A program made the position numbers and the translations under genes. Positions 13,006 to 24,479 of a DNA stretch of 64,000 bases are shown in pieces. The stretch's first letter is position 1; each line of letters opens with the position of its first letter. The notes below the pieces were generated by a model. That model saw nothing but the letters and a program-made list of their open reading frames with translations, was not told the DNA's origin and searched no databases. The DNA comes from Conchocele bisecta. Its lineage: Eukaryota > Mollusca > Bivalvia > Lucinida > Thyasiridae. The DNA lies in NCBI GenBank assembly GCA_029237695.1, contig JAQRGA010000039.1:155454-219453 (forward strand), read 5' to 3'.

Positions 13006-14130
13006 AACCGTAAATCGCATTGAGTTGAATTTTCATATACTTCTTTATCGTCATCCATATTTTTTATACTGTAGCACACCGATGTGATGTGGCTTTCCTG
13101 CACAAGGTCAAATTACTTAAAGTTTTGAAATATTTGTATCAAACGTGTCAAAGTTTTTAAGTACACAATGTCTCTGCAACCGCAAGTCGGGTTGACTTGA
13201 AACTTCATATATACTTCTTTATGAAGTTAGAAGATCAATATTTTCTTTCTATAGCCCTGGTGGGTGCATGTGATGGGTAATTTAACAATCGCGATTCATC
13301 CTTACCGGAAATCCGACTGGAGACCTGGTTTGGCCCTCACATACGTCTTTGGCATTTTGTATGTGACAGTTGAATCTGGTTATATCTCTTGTGTGAGTAT
13401 TACGATTATTCGTAATCCTTTTTTAGGGAAAGGGGCCAAGTGACTTTGATGTGGTATGGACCTGGCATCAGGTCAGGTTATTCTAATTTCAGGGCTGACT
13501 ATTTTTCTCGATGAAATTATTCCGTTCTGATTTTGGGATTTTATTTTCCCCCCAATGCAGCAGGTTAATACAGGATCAAACCCGTTTGCCCAGCTTTATA
13601 TGACCTGCTGTTGATAGGCCGTTAAACACCAATAAACAAACAAACAACTTTGGCATTTGGTATCCGACAGTTATATCCTTTATGTGAGTATTAGACCATA
13701 GCTGTTGATAGGCCGTTAAACACCATTAAACAAACATTATATAGCCCACTCATACGGCTTTCATGCACACAGTGAAGGTGAAATTACTTTGAAACTTGTG
13801 TTAAATGTTTTGAAATATATGCGTTAAAGTTTTAAGTGTAAACAATTTCTCTGCAACCGTAAGTCAGATTGAATTGAAACTTCATATATTTTGTCTATCA
13901 ACAATCAACATCCATATTTTCATTTTATAGCTACGCATGTGACTTTCATGCCCAAGGTCAAGGTCAAATTGTGTTAAATGTTTTGAAATATTTGCATTAA
14001 AGTTTTAAGTACACAATTTATCTGCAACCGTATATTGGATCGACTGGAAATGTCACACTTCTTTATCAACAGCCATATTTTATTTTCTATATCTCACCTA
14101 AGCAGCTTTCATGCCAAAGGTCAAGACCGG
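13006..14130. repeat. GACCTTGACC-type tandem repeat interrupted by a SINE-like insert
   Basis: Units of roughly 165-175 bp contain TCTGCAACCGTAAGTC / GATTGAATTGAAACTTCATA, TCCATATTTT and AAGGTCAAGGTCAAAT. Copies start near 13,005, 13,170, 13,850 and 14,022. Between the second and third units 13,280-13,740 is inserted. Non-coding. Confidence 0.75.
13280..13740 (+). mobile_element. SINE/retroposon-like insert with TTAAACACCAATAAACAAAC tail and a second truncated copy
   Basis: 13,280-13,645 shares GACCTGGTTTGGCCCTC, ACCTGGCATCAGGTCAGG and GATTTTGGGATTTT..CCCCCC with the duplicated block at 9580-9800 and 10,130-10,385, and ends in GTTGATAGGCCGTTAAACAC followed by an AAACAAACAA tail. 13,646-13,740 repeats the middle (TTTGGCATTTxGTAT.TGACAGTTAT) and the same tail, so it looks like an internally deleted second copy. 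The tail is the type known at the 3' end of mollusc non-LTR elements. No protein is encoded here. Confidence 0.65.
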
Positions 14131-14689
14131 CCAAATGATTTTGCTACGGCCGCGGGTATGTGTGAGACCCCGCTCACTTGCTCTAGTCCTTAAAAGCAAG
14201 ATAACATATCTTAACATACTGATTCTTTTGTTTTTTTCGGATACATGTACTGATTTTGTGTCCCAAGCATAACTGGAATTCCTTTTTGTATTTTTATCAC
14301 AACTCTTGCCTCACTAATATTCCAGTGTTCTCCCTTTGTTTTGTTCACGCATTGATTTTGTATCTGGCACATAGCGATATTTCAAATTTGACCTAATATG
14401 GTCCTGATATATATCAAATCGAAGGTATCGTGGGTATTGTCAAAATCGGATGATACATCATACAAGATGGCCGCCGACAGGTCATCCTTTAATTATAGAT
14501 TTCGTCTTCTTCTCATGTACGTTTGGGCCGACGCTGGTTCAGAACCTTCACAGTTGTGGTGCGTGGGTGAAGCATTTTTCTATTTGTTAAAATGGAGGTT
14601 GTCGCATAATCCAAGATGGCCGTTGTAGAAAATTTGTTAAAATTCTTAAAAAAACTCATATCAACCATGTTAATTTTACATTATTATTA
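14131..14689. other. gene-free stretch
   Basis: Contains two AAGATGGCCG-type stretches (14,465 and 14,613) and a short 76-codon frame without recognisable content. Nothing definable. Confidence 0.35.
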
Positions 14690-15065
14690 TTTTTACATCA
14701 AGCTTGAATTGCCACTCTTTGATATCAAGGGCGATAACATTGACTCTTTAAAAATGTTAATGGAAACTAACTATTTATTCTCTCTATTTATCTTTTGATG
14801 TGTCAATGATCATATTTTGTAACAAGTCAATACAAATAATTATTCAGGTGACACATTTAGTTGATATAAATAATTTAAAAATGACCTGCCTCATTTACAA
14901 TCAAAATAGCACGATGATACAACCTATCAGTAAACCTAAGATTACTAAGTGAATATTTCTGTGTAGTGGGCACTTGTATTTTTTAAAACTGTTGGAATAG
15001 TTACACAATTATACTTATTTAATATAATTCCTATAAAGAACACTTTGTGCCAAACAGATGGGACC
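14690..15065. repeat. family B partial copy with an apparent MITE-free (empty) site
   Basis: Matches 10,455-10,810 in the same orientation (GATATCAAGGGCGATAAC, AGGTGACACATTTAxTTG, AAATAATTTAAAAATG). At its end it reads CCAAACAGATGGGACCC, where the copy at 10,800-10,985 has the MITE between AAACAG and TGGATGGGACCC. Confidence 0.65.
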
Positions 15066-16124
15066 CAATTCAAATCATGATTTGCAACTTTGCTGAAGGA
15101 TGTCTGGCACCCAGTCATTAAGTGCAAAGGCTTGTCTTATCAGCTCATTCACAAACACCACATCATACAAAACACATTGTCACATGGATTCACCAGTGGG
15201 TGTACAGTACAAAGTCCAGTGACATGGTGTGTAATTGCATCCTGTAACATTTGGTCAGGGTGTATACTTTACTTTAACCTACGTTTTTTCTGGGGGAAAT
15301 AACTACCTGTATAAATATATGTGAAAACACTTCAATGGAAGAAATTAAATGTATGTTCTCGCACCCCTTCCAAACTCCATTCACAATTCACCCACCCCCT
15401 CTGCATAAATCAGGATACTCCACTACAGTGCAAAGTCGCAGAACAATTTTTGACATACAGCCGTTTGAATGTGTACTTGTGTGTGTGTAATATTTCTCAG
15501 ACTTTTTCAAGGCAATGATTTCTGTTTCGATGTAATGTATGACCTGTCGTGAATTTCACTCACAAGTTCATATTGGTGCTTGTAGGAGTATTTGATATCC
15601 AGTATACATTTTCTATGGCTTTCACATTCTGTAAAACCGTCTGGAGTTTCGACAATGAAATGGAGAAATGGCAAACATTTTCATTTTCTGTGTGAATGTG
15701 GATTATCTGGCACTCATATCTTTGGCTTATAACGTCGTTCAAATTGTACTGCGTCAATTTTATCGAATTTAAGATTGCATATTTCATGACTTTCTTCAAA
15801 ACGCCAGTTTTAGAAGTTGATGGTTTTAGGATTTTGATTATCAAGCACTGCAGTGGCGGTGATAAGTCGCTAGGTGGCGTTGCCAAGTCGGACTGTTGTA
15901 CTGTGCGGACTCACCGAAACAAAACCGCCAGTGGACGCGTTACACTTATGTTTGCAATGTAAACTCCCTGGGTAAGTTTATAGATCGCGGCTCAGTCAGC
16001 GTGCGACTAGATGTCGGTTTTTTATGTTAGTGGAAAGTACTAAAATTGGGAAAATTGGGCCCGCGCAATATTTAAAATTGCGCCATGTCAATTAAAGGTG
16101 GTGCAGGATGTTGAATGTAATATC
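15066..16124. other. gene-free stretch, nothing recognised
   Basis: Two overlapping opposite-strand frames of 88 and 108 codons at 15,560-15,962 have no recognisable domain. Their overlap argues that at most one, and probably neither, is real. Confidence 0.35.
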
Positions 16125-16275
16125 TTTATAATGGAAAGACAGAGTTTAATGAAACATAACGCAGTAAATGCTTAACAGGTTGCCAATTAGTATCCCCTCG
16201 CCGATAGGCAAGAGCTGGTATATCGTTAGTCCATGTACTGCGTACGTATGTACGTACGCCAGTAACACCTTTCAT
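16125..16275. repeat. inverted fragment of a GACCTTGACC-family 3' end
   Basis: On the minus strand this reads GTACATGGACTAACGATATA..TTGCCTATCGGCGAGGGGATA, matching the plus-strand end of the block at 19,190-19,500 (ACATGGACTAACGCTATAT.CCCG..TTGCCTATCGGCAAAGGGAT). Confidence 0.6.
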
Positions 16276-16984
16276 TTTTCGATAACTTGTGAACTGCTTC
16301 CACGATTTTGATATTATTTGACCATAATGTGTGTCTATGGATGGAGCATGGTTTAGCATATGAGTAGACTCGTATGACCCACGTTCGACCGCCCAAGGTC
16401 ACGGAGTACTTTTTATTATCAAGGCTGCCAGCGAGGGGATTAGCTTCGTTTAATGATGCCAGTTCTTGCATTATGGTATAGTTTGCTTTAATCTAACAAT
16501 TTTTTTCTGGTTTTGACGAAGAATCGGTTTCCATGGATGTGAATATAAATCTAAAGAACGTGAATGTATGGTGTGATACATATCATCGAACCGGTATGTC
16601 ATTTCTATGGTGTGATACATATCATCGATATCCGTCCGTTTGCTTGGAAAAGTTTCAAGAAAATTTACTGTAAAAATGACGTCACAGAATACGTCATGTC
16701 GGAAAAGCAGGTTCGGAACCACTGATCCCATACCCTGATATCTATAACTTTACATGCTACTTGCAAACATGTAGTTGGCCTCAATAATAATAGCATACAC
16801 TCAAAGCGTTCTTTTATAACATGATCATTCATGTTATAATTGTTCTTGTTATATTTGTGTGGGGTTTGAATGTTTGATAATGGGTTTACCATTTGAATTG
16901 TATTTCATAAATTTGTATGTGTCAATGTCGGGAAAATGTGGAGATGTAACATACATGGGTGTATAATTGTTACATGTCCCGATA
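16276..16984. other. gene-free stretch with one short direct repeat
   Basis: ATGGTGTGATACATATCATC occurs at about 16,567 and again at 16,608 (41 bp apart). 16,850-16,890 matches the tail of family A. Short frames have no recognisable domain. Confidence 0.45.
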
Positions 16985-17465
16985 AAACTAGATTGATCAG
17001 TAAGGGAGGCTTACGGAATACCCCCGCGTGGGCCCAGGTACCCCTAAATTACTTAAACTTTTCCAAGTCTGTGGGCTTGTGACCTTGACTCTGGGCTTAG
17101 CGGGGGCGGCACGAACGTGAATGTGAAGCAGATCCGAGCAAGGAAATGGAAGTTATAACAGATTTCTCTGATGTTAACTTTTGTAAAGAGACTAAGTATG
17201 TGATCTTGACCTTGGGATCAGCGGGGATATGTCACAGCATGATAGTAGAACCTTAGAGGAATGCATGCATAAAATATTAAGAATTTTAGATGAAGTTATA
17301 ACAATATGTCTCTGATACGTTTACGGACGCACGGACGGACGCACACACGCACACACGCACGCACGGACGGACGGACGGACGGACGGACGGACAACCTGAC
17401 TACAGTATACCCGGTATTTATACCCCCCCGCAACGAGTTGTGGGGGGGTATAAATACCGGCAGTA
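16985..17465. repeat. GACCTTGACC repeat, single-unit copy, with GGAC microsatellite
   Basis: 16,990-17,110 is nearly identical to 5391-5510 (AGGCTTACGGAATACCCCCG, then GTGGGCCCAGGTACCCCTAA). One ATGTTAACTTTTGTAAAGAG unit follows at 17,171. The end is a (GCAC)n/(GGAC)n microsatellite at 17,327-17,391 and the hairpin described next. Confidence 0.8.
17411..17460. repeat. near-perfect 50-bp hairpin
   Basis: CCGGTATTTATACCCCCCC pairs exactly with GGGGGGGTATAAATACCGG (19 bp); the inner CAAC/GTTG extends the stem across one G-T pair, leaving a 2-base loop. It directly follows the GGAC microsatellite of the GACCTTGACC repeat. Confidence 0.85.
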
Positions 17466-17754
17466 TATTCTCTCGTCGGGAATAATTAATTTGAAAACGA
17501 AATGTGCAATTTAGTTTTGTTGTGTTTCAGAATTAAGACACGCTTAATCTGCAAATCTGGAATGTGTGTGTATTTGCTTTCTATTATTTACACGCCTCCG
17601 ACTAGAACAGCCCTTTGATAAAAACCAAAGCACGCAGACGTACATTGTTTATTACAATGTAGTAAGTAAATTAACAACGATCTGCCAAAGTCGGACTTCT
17701 TAAAATTATGTTAAAAATTCAAGGTATTGGTTTGAAATTCAAGAATTCATCTCT

Positions 17755-18295
17755 AAATTCATGATATTACCTGGAAATAATCTTAAAAATTCAAAAAGAG
17801 GTCACACAAATTCAAGAAAATATCTAACTAATTCAGTATATTACCTTGAAGTAAAGGAAATAAAAAATGAAACAGAATATAGCTGTGACCTCTAATAGAC
17901 TCCCGTAGGCGATACTTAATGTGTAGCTGACACACACACACACGCGCGCACACACACACGCACACGCACACGCACACGCACACGTCATTCACTCTAATAA
18001 AACTTATAAGGAAACGTCTTAAACACATAAATCACATGGCCAAATATTTTAACATACCTTTATATACTGATCTAACCGCCAGCAATCCAAATTATATTTG
18101 AAAGATACACCGTAATGATATTTTTTGAATCGATGAATACTCCTTCTTCCATGAATTGAAAAGGAAATCACCAGTTATATAACAAGGGATGGTACCAGGT
18201 TTACACGTTAAATTAATTAACATGTTTCCCGGCTTCTGCGTTATCTTTTATGCAATGCTGATCAAGTGTCAGTATAAAGTCCACAGACGATACGT
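17755..18295. repeat. left arm of a long inverted pair (outer block)
   Basis: Reverse complement of 62,236-62,820. Shared anchors are TTCAAGAAAATATCTAA, TACCTTGAAGTAAAGGAAAT, GGCGATACTTAATGTG, CACTCTAATAAAACTTATAAGGAAA and GTGTCAGTATAAAGTCCACA. A CA/CG-rich microsatellite at 17,930-17,984 (55 bp) sits where the partner has a ~155-bp GT/GC tract. Non-coding; both copies diverged by small changes. Confidence 0.85.
17930..17984. repeat. (CA)n/(CG CA)n microsatellite
   Basis: Alternating CA with interspersed CG dinucleotides; the shorter counterpart of 62,519-62,673 in the inverted arm. Confidence 0.95.
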
Positions 18296-18296
18296 A

Positions 18297-18431
18297 ACAG
18301 TTACTGCACTAATCGAGGTGTTCATGTGTTTGAACAACTTACATGTGCCCATGGATGGAACACCGAGGTGTTTCATGGGCACATGTAGGTTGTTTAAACA
18401 TATGAACAGGTCGATTAAGGGCAGTAACTGA
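18297..18431. mobile_element. foldback (MITE-like) element
   Basis: CAGTTACTGC at 18,298 pairs with GCAGTAACTG at 18,421, and the inner CATGTGCCCAT..AACACC pairs with GGTGTTTCATGGGCACATG. The arms are about 60 bp with a short loop, interrupted by mismatches. It lies exactly at the start of the 3.3-kb segment that is missing from the inverted partner arm. Confidence 0.75.
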
Positions 18432-21400
18432 CTTACAACCCATCGACTTAACCGACTAAAACCGTTTTGGCTAGTATAATGGCAATTTTGAGTTTCCATT
18501 TGACATTAGAGGAACTGTCTCTACAGTTATGACAGCCGATCAATAGCATCCATGTACGCATGCTGCCAGTGGAAGAATTCGTGTGCCATTGACTCATTTC
18601 TGATTATTATTTGTGTTTGATGTCTAACGTATGGGTATGCGAAGCAAGCACTCAATATGCTGTATGATACGCATTGGAACATGCTTGCATAAATCATACT
18701 AATTCACAGAGAATACAAGGCTAGTGTAGTTTGATATCCAGTTTATCAGACAAGGCTAGGCCATTTCTGAGCCGAGCCACATTATCTTGATATCGAAAGA
18801 CACTAGACTAGTATTTTATTTATCAGGTAACGGTTTATGCTAGCCAATGCTCAAATTTAAAACAGTTTTCGTTGAAAAGAACTCGGACTGGTTTACGTTA
18901 TGTGATTAGTCTGACGTCGTGCGGTAACGTCATGTGACCTCGTTCGTCCAATATAACGCCACTTTTCAATTCGTTGTAACCTGGATATTCGTATCAGGTC
19001 GATTACTTATACGGTAGTATGTTATCAGTCAGTATTGGGTCAATACAAAGCTCGTTTCCCGATATCAAATAAGTAAACAGTACAGTGGAACCTCTCTAAA
19101 ACGGTTGCCCTGGGAGGTCCGCAGGGTGTCCATCTTAGAAAGGTACCACTATAACAAGAAATGGCAGCGTTAAACAAAGCTTATGCCCTCGCTGTCTGCC
19201 TTGATAATGCTAAAAAAGTAATCCTTGACCTTGGGCGGTCGTAATGGCAGCCTTGATGATGAAATAAGGATATCAACATTATTGCCTTACACATTTGCCT
19301 TATTACAAACAAGGTGTACATAAGTCCTCAGTGATCTTGACCTTTGGCAGTCGGATGTGGGTAGCATGCATAACAAATCACCATCACATTGTGGCCAAAT
19401 CTTTTAAAAATGGGTGAAGCGGTTCATGAGCTTTTGACAAATGAAAGGTGTTACGTACATGGACTAACGCTATATCCCCGTTTGCCTATCGGCAAAGGGA
19501 TAATTAAACAGTCCATGCATATTTGTTCTCATTTTCAACCATGAACAAACTACAATAAATGCCATATAAATGAAACGCAATGGGGTCCCCAGGGTGTCCG
19601 GTTTAGATGTGTATACATATCTCACCACGCTTACGTTCAGCAGTTCTCTGTCACAACATCGACGAAGTGATCAGCACCTGGCCATATAGAATATAGCAAT
19701 GAAGGGCCTCTCATCGCCTGGTGCAGTGCGTACAACTGTACCTGCACGCGCAGTATATGAATGCATATACATATATCTATTATTGGGTGGTCAGTTATAA
19801 AAGTCATTTACAAGGGGTGTTCAAGAATTAATTTCCCAACACATACATGATCCCAATAAAATGAAATGACATTAATTTAATGAATGAAAACTATAATTAA
19901 AACAACAATCAAATTTAAAGACACTTGGTCTTAGGTATGTGCATAAAGTGATGAAACATGTTTAATTTAGGAAACAATAATCTAATGGTAGATTTACATC
20001 GCCTGTCTTAACCAAATCGTGCCTATAAGTCGTCTTGAAAAGAATCAGTATTTGGTAAAATATGCTTATTATACCAAATCATAAATAGCGTTGTGAACTC
20101 AAGTTTAATTGACAGTCGATGGTACTATTTTAATTAGTTAAATTAATTCCACACGTGTCTATAAATAGCAACATATTATATGTGTGGAACAGTATTTTTT
20201 ATTTCAAACTAAAAAATTGTTATGTTTCACAAAGTGTGCTTCCTGGTACTGAAATAGCGAACGGAAATGCGTTACCAACTTATCTCCCCTCTTCATCAAC
20301 GTCAATGGTAGTACATTGTATATGGTATAAGAAAACACACATTCCTTGGCCTTCGATTGAATAAAATGGTGCGGGTCGTGTGGTATATGGTATTTGGAGT
20401 CAATAAAGAGAAACTAAAAGGAAAGGAACATTGAATATCTTCGACATCATCTGAAACATCATGTGATACACTGTTTCTTTAAAATACGTTAGGACATGTC
20501 TTTTTCCATATATCATCAGTTGGGTTTCTGTAGAGTTCACATCATTAACAATTTAATCCTTCATAATTTTAGCCACTGTATTTTCACATGCAGTTTCAGT
20601 AATAAACCAACTTAAGTGATTGAACTTAAGTGATTGATACAGTTGTCATTCAACAATGAAACGTGCCCTTTTTTACGATAATAAAAATATTCTCAGTCAA
20701 AATGCAGAATATATCATAGTTGTATGCCAGTCCACGTGTACATGCATTTAATTTTATAATGCATACACTTGACTTTCGTAGGTTTTTAGCCCGTTATTAA
20801 CACATTATGTCCTCTTTTTATATAAACTGGGATCAAGTGAACAATATTATCGAGCCAAAAAAAGCAATACAGCTATGTTCTTGTATCATTAATATGCACT
20901 GATCACAAATTATCAATAAGTGTAGCTTAAGTTCCACTCGTATGTTCGACACTGTTCTGTTACTTACTGAAGCCCCTCAATTATATCCCTATTTTTTGTC
21001 GGTGACAATTGTCTTTCCACGTGCTAAACTATACGTAGACAGAAATATACTGTAGACGACGTGTGGGAGATTCACCAGGTAAGCTTTTATTTAAAGTATT
21101 TCAACAATGTTCTACATTATATTTTAGACATTTCTGCCGCCCGTCTGTATATATATGTTTGTGTATACCTCTGTCCACGGCATTGACACGATTTGTGATT
21201 ACATATGTGTCACTGGAACGGAGACGGACCTTGCAGCATTTGTAAGGCGAATATGTGTACCTTTATCATCATTCACCATCCAAATTAGCGTTTTATGTTC
21301 TACATGTAATAATTGCGCTGGTCGAAAGACATCAACAATTGCTACATTGGTGACATGTAGTAAATATAGGAAATGGTATTGATCGAATGGCGACCAACAT

Positions 21401-21635
21401 ATACAATGATGAAACTGTGAGTATGCACAGACTGATCTGGGCTACGCTAGCCATCGTAAGACGGCTTTTCTTAGCCGGTGTTCATTGTGTCACAATGACC
21501 ATAGACACACCGGTTTGCCGTGAGGCACGACTTTTTCGTGCCCAGGTTTGCATACAGATGCAAACATTTCTTTTGTCTACAGAGGTATTCAAATGTCTTA
21601 CCAACCTCTGACAAACAATACAGTCGATGTGTAAT
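18432..21635. other. gene-free segment present in the left arm only
   Basis: The right-arm counterpart joins ..CGATAC directly to TGTTGGTTTCCGATAAAG (read on the minus strand near 62,225-62,245); here the two are separated by about 3.3 kb. Inside are an isolated GGAACCTCTCTAAAACGG motif (19,087) related to the 44-bp arrays, and a GACCTTGACC-family block at 19,190-19,500. No gene is recognised; frames stay below 76 codons. Confidence 0.6.
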
Positions 21636-22880
21636 GTTGGTTTCCGATAAAGTGGCAAGGGCAATGGTCACAGGAGATTCTATATTGAACCATAATAGGT
21701 AAAGTAGGTGTGTAAGAAGTGCAAAACTGACATTAGCACGACGATGTAGCAAGTATGTGACCAATATTGGCCCGAAATATATTCAAACAACATTCAGGCA
21801 TATTCTGAATCAATTTGTCACTTTTGTTGTTACATATTTGTTAAAAAGGAAAATATTGAGAACATGCACTCGAATCGTATGTGTATCACACCAACATACG
21901 TCAAGCACTTCATGGGAAATGCATGCACGATCAAATCCATATTAATCGATAAAAATGCACCTGTGATATCATTATCTAATTTTAAAACATAGAAGCATTG
22001 TTATACATACGTGCACCTATATCGACCTGTGACCAAGACATACATTTCGTATCTGAGGCATGTATCATAGTGGTTATAGTTATTTATTAGTTATTTATTT
22101 AATATAGTTATAAACATTTCCAACGGCCGACAATTAGGAGGCCAATAACCCCGACTATGTGTATATTTGATGCTCCGAAGAGTCTCCCCCCCCACCCCCT
22201 CGTAATGTTGTTTCTATGAAATACATACAGGCGAAAATTATGGAATACGCCCCGACCTGACTGCATAGTCTGTGAGGCAGTTGACCCATAGCACACGGCA
22301 CAAGGACACTTTGTCAATCTCTATACATACATATCAAATGTGGGAAAACGTTAAATCAGTTATGAATAAAAAATAAAAACCACATAATAATGTTTCCGAA
22401 GCTCGAACTCGCACAAAAGAAACACAGTTTGAATGCATTTACCGGACGCGCTACCATGTGAGCTGTAGGGATTGTAATGCTAATGCTTGCGCAAGACTGG
22501 GCAATCAAAATGAATCAACTATCGATACGTTGTACATTTACAAATATGGCATGTATTGTTGTTTACAATAACCAGTCAACCAGTTGGTAATTTAAATTAT
22601 CTCCCGATCTATCAGGAACATATATTTCCAAGCTCTAAATTGCTCTAGAAAAGCCGTCGATTCAAACACCTTTAATGACTGCAAATTGGCTACATCCCTG
22701 AAAAGCTAAAATAGACATAGTCCGCTGACTCCGTGACGTCACGTGCCCTTGCCACTTTATCGGGAATCAATTGTAGTTGGTAACTATTATCAGATTACAT
22801 TATTTACATAATGCGTATGCTCTTAAAAACACTTCGCTTATCATGATTATGCATCGGCTGATCAGGGCAAATATTATTAA
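21636..22880. repeat. left arm of a long inverted pair (inner block)
   Basis: Reverse complement of about 60,870-62,235. Anchors are TTTCCGATAAAGTGGCAAGG, CATTCAGGCATATTCTGAAT, AACATACGTCAAGCA, CGGCCGACAATTAGGAGGCC and GGACACTTTGTCAATCTCTA. It contains the tRNA-like stretch at 22,393-22,475. Small indels separate the copies (for example a C run and a ~100-bp segment near 61,640). Non-coding. Confidence 0.85.
22393..22475 (-). other. tRNA-like sequence (SINE-type), degenerate
   Basis: Read on the minus strand it has CAGCTCACATGGTAGCGCG (A-box-like) and GCGAGTTCGAGCTTCGG (B-box-like, consensus GGTTCGANNCC). The middle does not form a proper anticodon arm and no acceptor stem is apparent, so it is a tRNA-derived relic rather than a tRNA gene. 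Partner copy at 61,188-61,265. Confidence 0.55.
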
Positions 22881-22890
22881 ATCATTGCCA

Positions 22891-23617
22891 CATTGTACTA
22901 CAAGCTGTACTGGCCAGTAAATAAAGACACCCACAAGATGGCGAATTTGAAAACAAAACGTGAAAGGTATGTGCTTCAATTTTCACTGTTTTCCCCTTTA
23001 AAACTAGCAAAAATCACGAACTAAACGTGGCAATCTTGTGTATAAATGGTGTCTTAACACTCGGTTGCTATTGTCAGGGCCCATATCTCGCTAATATAAG
23101 CAGGAACGACCAAAAACCGTGAAAATTTTGAAAATGAAGCGAGAGGGCGGTCTTTACTGAGCTCGCATACGGTAATTTCTGAATGAATATTGAATCTGTC
23201 ACTTGATTGATGCTCTTTCCGAATATGTGCCCCTAGTAAATATGTCAAAGATTACATAGAACAATCACCACTAGACGGTAAAGATTCCGGAAGCCAGTGG
23301 ATCAAAAACATGTCTGTACGGTCTGACATCGACAGTTTCACACTGATTTTGTACGTTATAGCTGCCGAAATATGTACGGAATAGACACATTTTAAAAATG
23401 TTCACGTTTTTTTGGTCGTTCCTGCATAAATTAGATATATTAGCTAGAGATGGACCCTGACAAGACCAACCGAGTGTTAAGACAACATTTATACACAGGA
23501 TTACCACGTTTAGTTCGTGATTTTTGCTAGTTGGAGCACTTACCTTTCACGTCTTTTTCAAGTCCGCCATCGTGTGGGTGACTTAACTTACTGGCCCGTA
23601 CAGCTTACAGTACAATG
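22891..23617. mobile_element. foldback element with ~230-bp inverted arms
   Basis: The left arm, starting CATTGTACTACAAGCTGTAC and passing through GACACCCACAAGATGGCG, ATCACGAACTAAACGTGG and AGCAGGAACGACCAAAAA, is matched in reverse by the right arm ending in GTACAGCTTACAGTACAATG. A ~250-bp unpaired centre lies between (about 23,140-23,395). A single arm is found in the right half of the window at 60,625-60,845. No transposase; flanking duplication not resolved. Confidence 0.75.
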
Positions 23618-23692
23618 TGTCAAGCTATTGATTATACAGTAGATCGCAGCGAGCCACAAACACATACCTGTATTCGATCGGTAGGACGTTAG

Positions 23693-23830
23693 CAGTGAGC
23701 AGTAAGTAGCAGTGACATATATATATCACTGCTGGCGGTAAGAGCGGCAGTGAGCAGTGAGGTATGAGTAAGCAGCAGTGGATGCTTCTCACTGCCAGCA
23801 GTAAGCGGCAGTGAGCAGTTATATGCGTCT
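23693..23830. repeat. GCGGCAGTGAGCAGT minisatellite
   Basis: Irregular repeats of GCAGTGAGCAGTAAG / GCAGTGAGCAGT. Direct counterpart at 54,490-54,590, including the leader CGCAGCGAGCCACAAACAC (23,646). Confidence 0.75.
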
Positions 23831-23834
23831 GGCA

Positions 23835-24478
23835 ATAATGTAAACATGGTAAACTGCGTATACTTATAGTACGTGCGTAAACTCTTTAGACCGGACAATG
23901 TATATGTGCGTAACCTCTCTAAACCGGACATCACTGTAAACAATGTGTATGTAGGGAACCCCACTAAACCGGACATCACTTTAAACTAGGTGTGTGTGCG
24001 AAACCCCTCTAGAGCGGACACTACTAGGTATGTGTGCGGAACTTCTATAAATCCGGGCACCATTGTGAGCTAGGTATGTGTGCGGAACCTCTCTAGACTG
24101 TACACCACTGTAAACTAGGTATGTGTGCGGAACCTCTCTAGACTGTACATCACTGTAAACTAGGTATGTGTGCGGAACCTCTCTAGACCGTACACCACTG
24201 TAAACTAGGTATGCGTGCGGAACCTATCTAGACCGTACACCACTGTAAATTAGGTATGTGTGCGGAACCTCTCTAGACCGGTCTAGAGAGGTTCCGCACA
24301 CATACATAGTTTACATTGATGTACGGTCTAGAGAGGTTCCGCACACATACCTAGTTTACAGTGATGTACGGTCTAGAGAGGTTCCGCACACATACCAGGT
24401 TTACAGTAGTGTACGGTCTAGAGAGGTTCCGCACACCTCTCTAGACCGTACACCACTGTAAACTAGGTATGTGTGCGG
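23835..24478. repeat. 44-bp tandem array with an internal orientation flip
   Basis: Units of the form GTAAACTAGGTATGTGTGCG + GAACCTCTCTAGACCGTACACCACT recur at 44-bp spacing (GGTATGTGTGCGG near 24,075, 24,119, 24,163, 24,252). At 24,279/24,280 the strand flips in a perfect palindrome (CTCTCTAGACC / GGTCTAGAGAG) and three inverted units follow to about 24,430, then one forward unit. Direct counterpart at 54,600-55,025, without the flip. The GGAACCTCTCTA core is also seen at 19,087. Confidence 0.9.
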
Positions 24479-24479
24479 A

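Noticed and set aside
24258..24461. 67-codon frame with RSREVPHTY repeats
   Set aside because: Translation of the inverted 44-bp units; no independent evidence of coding.
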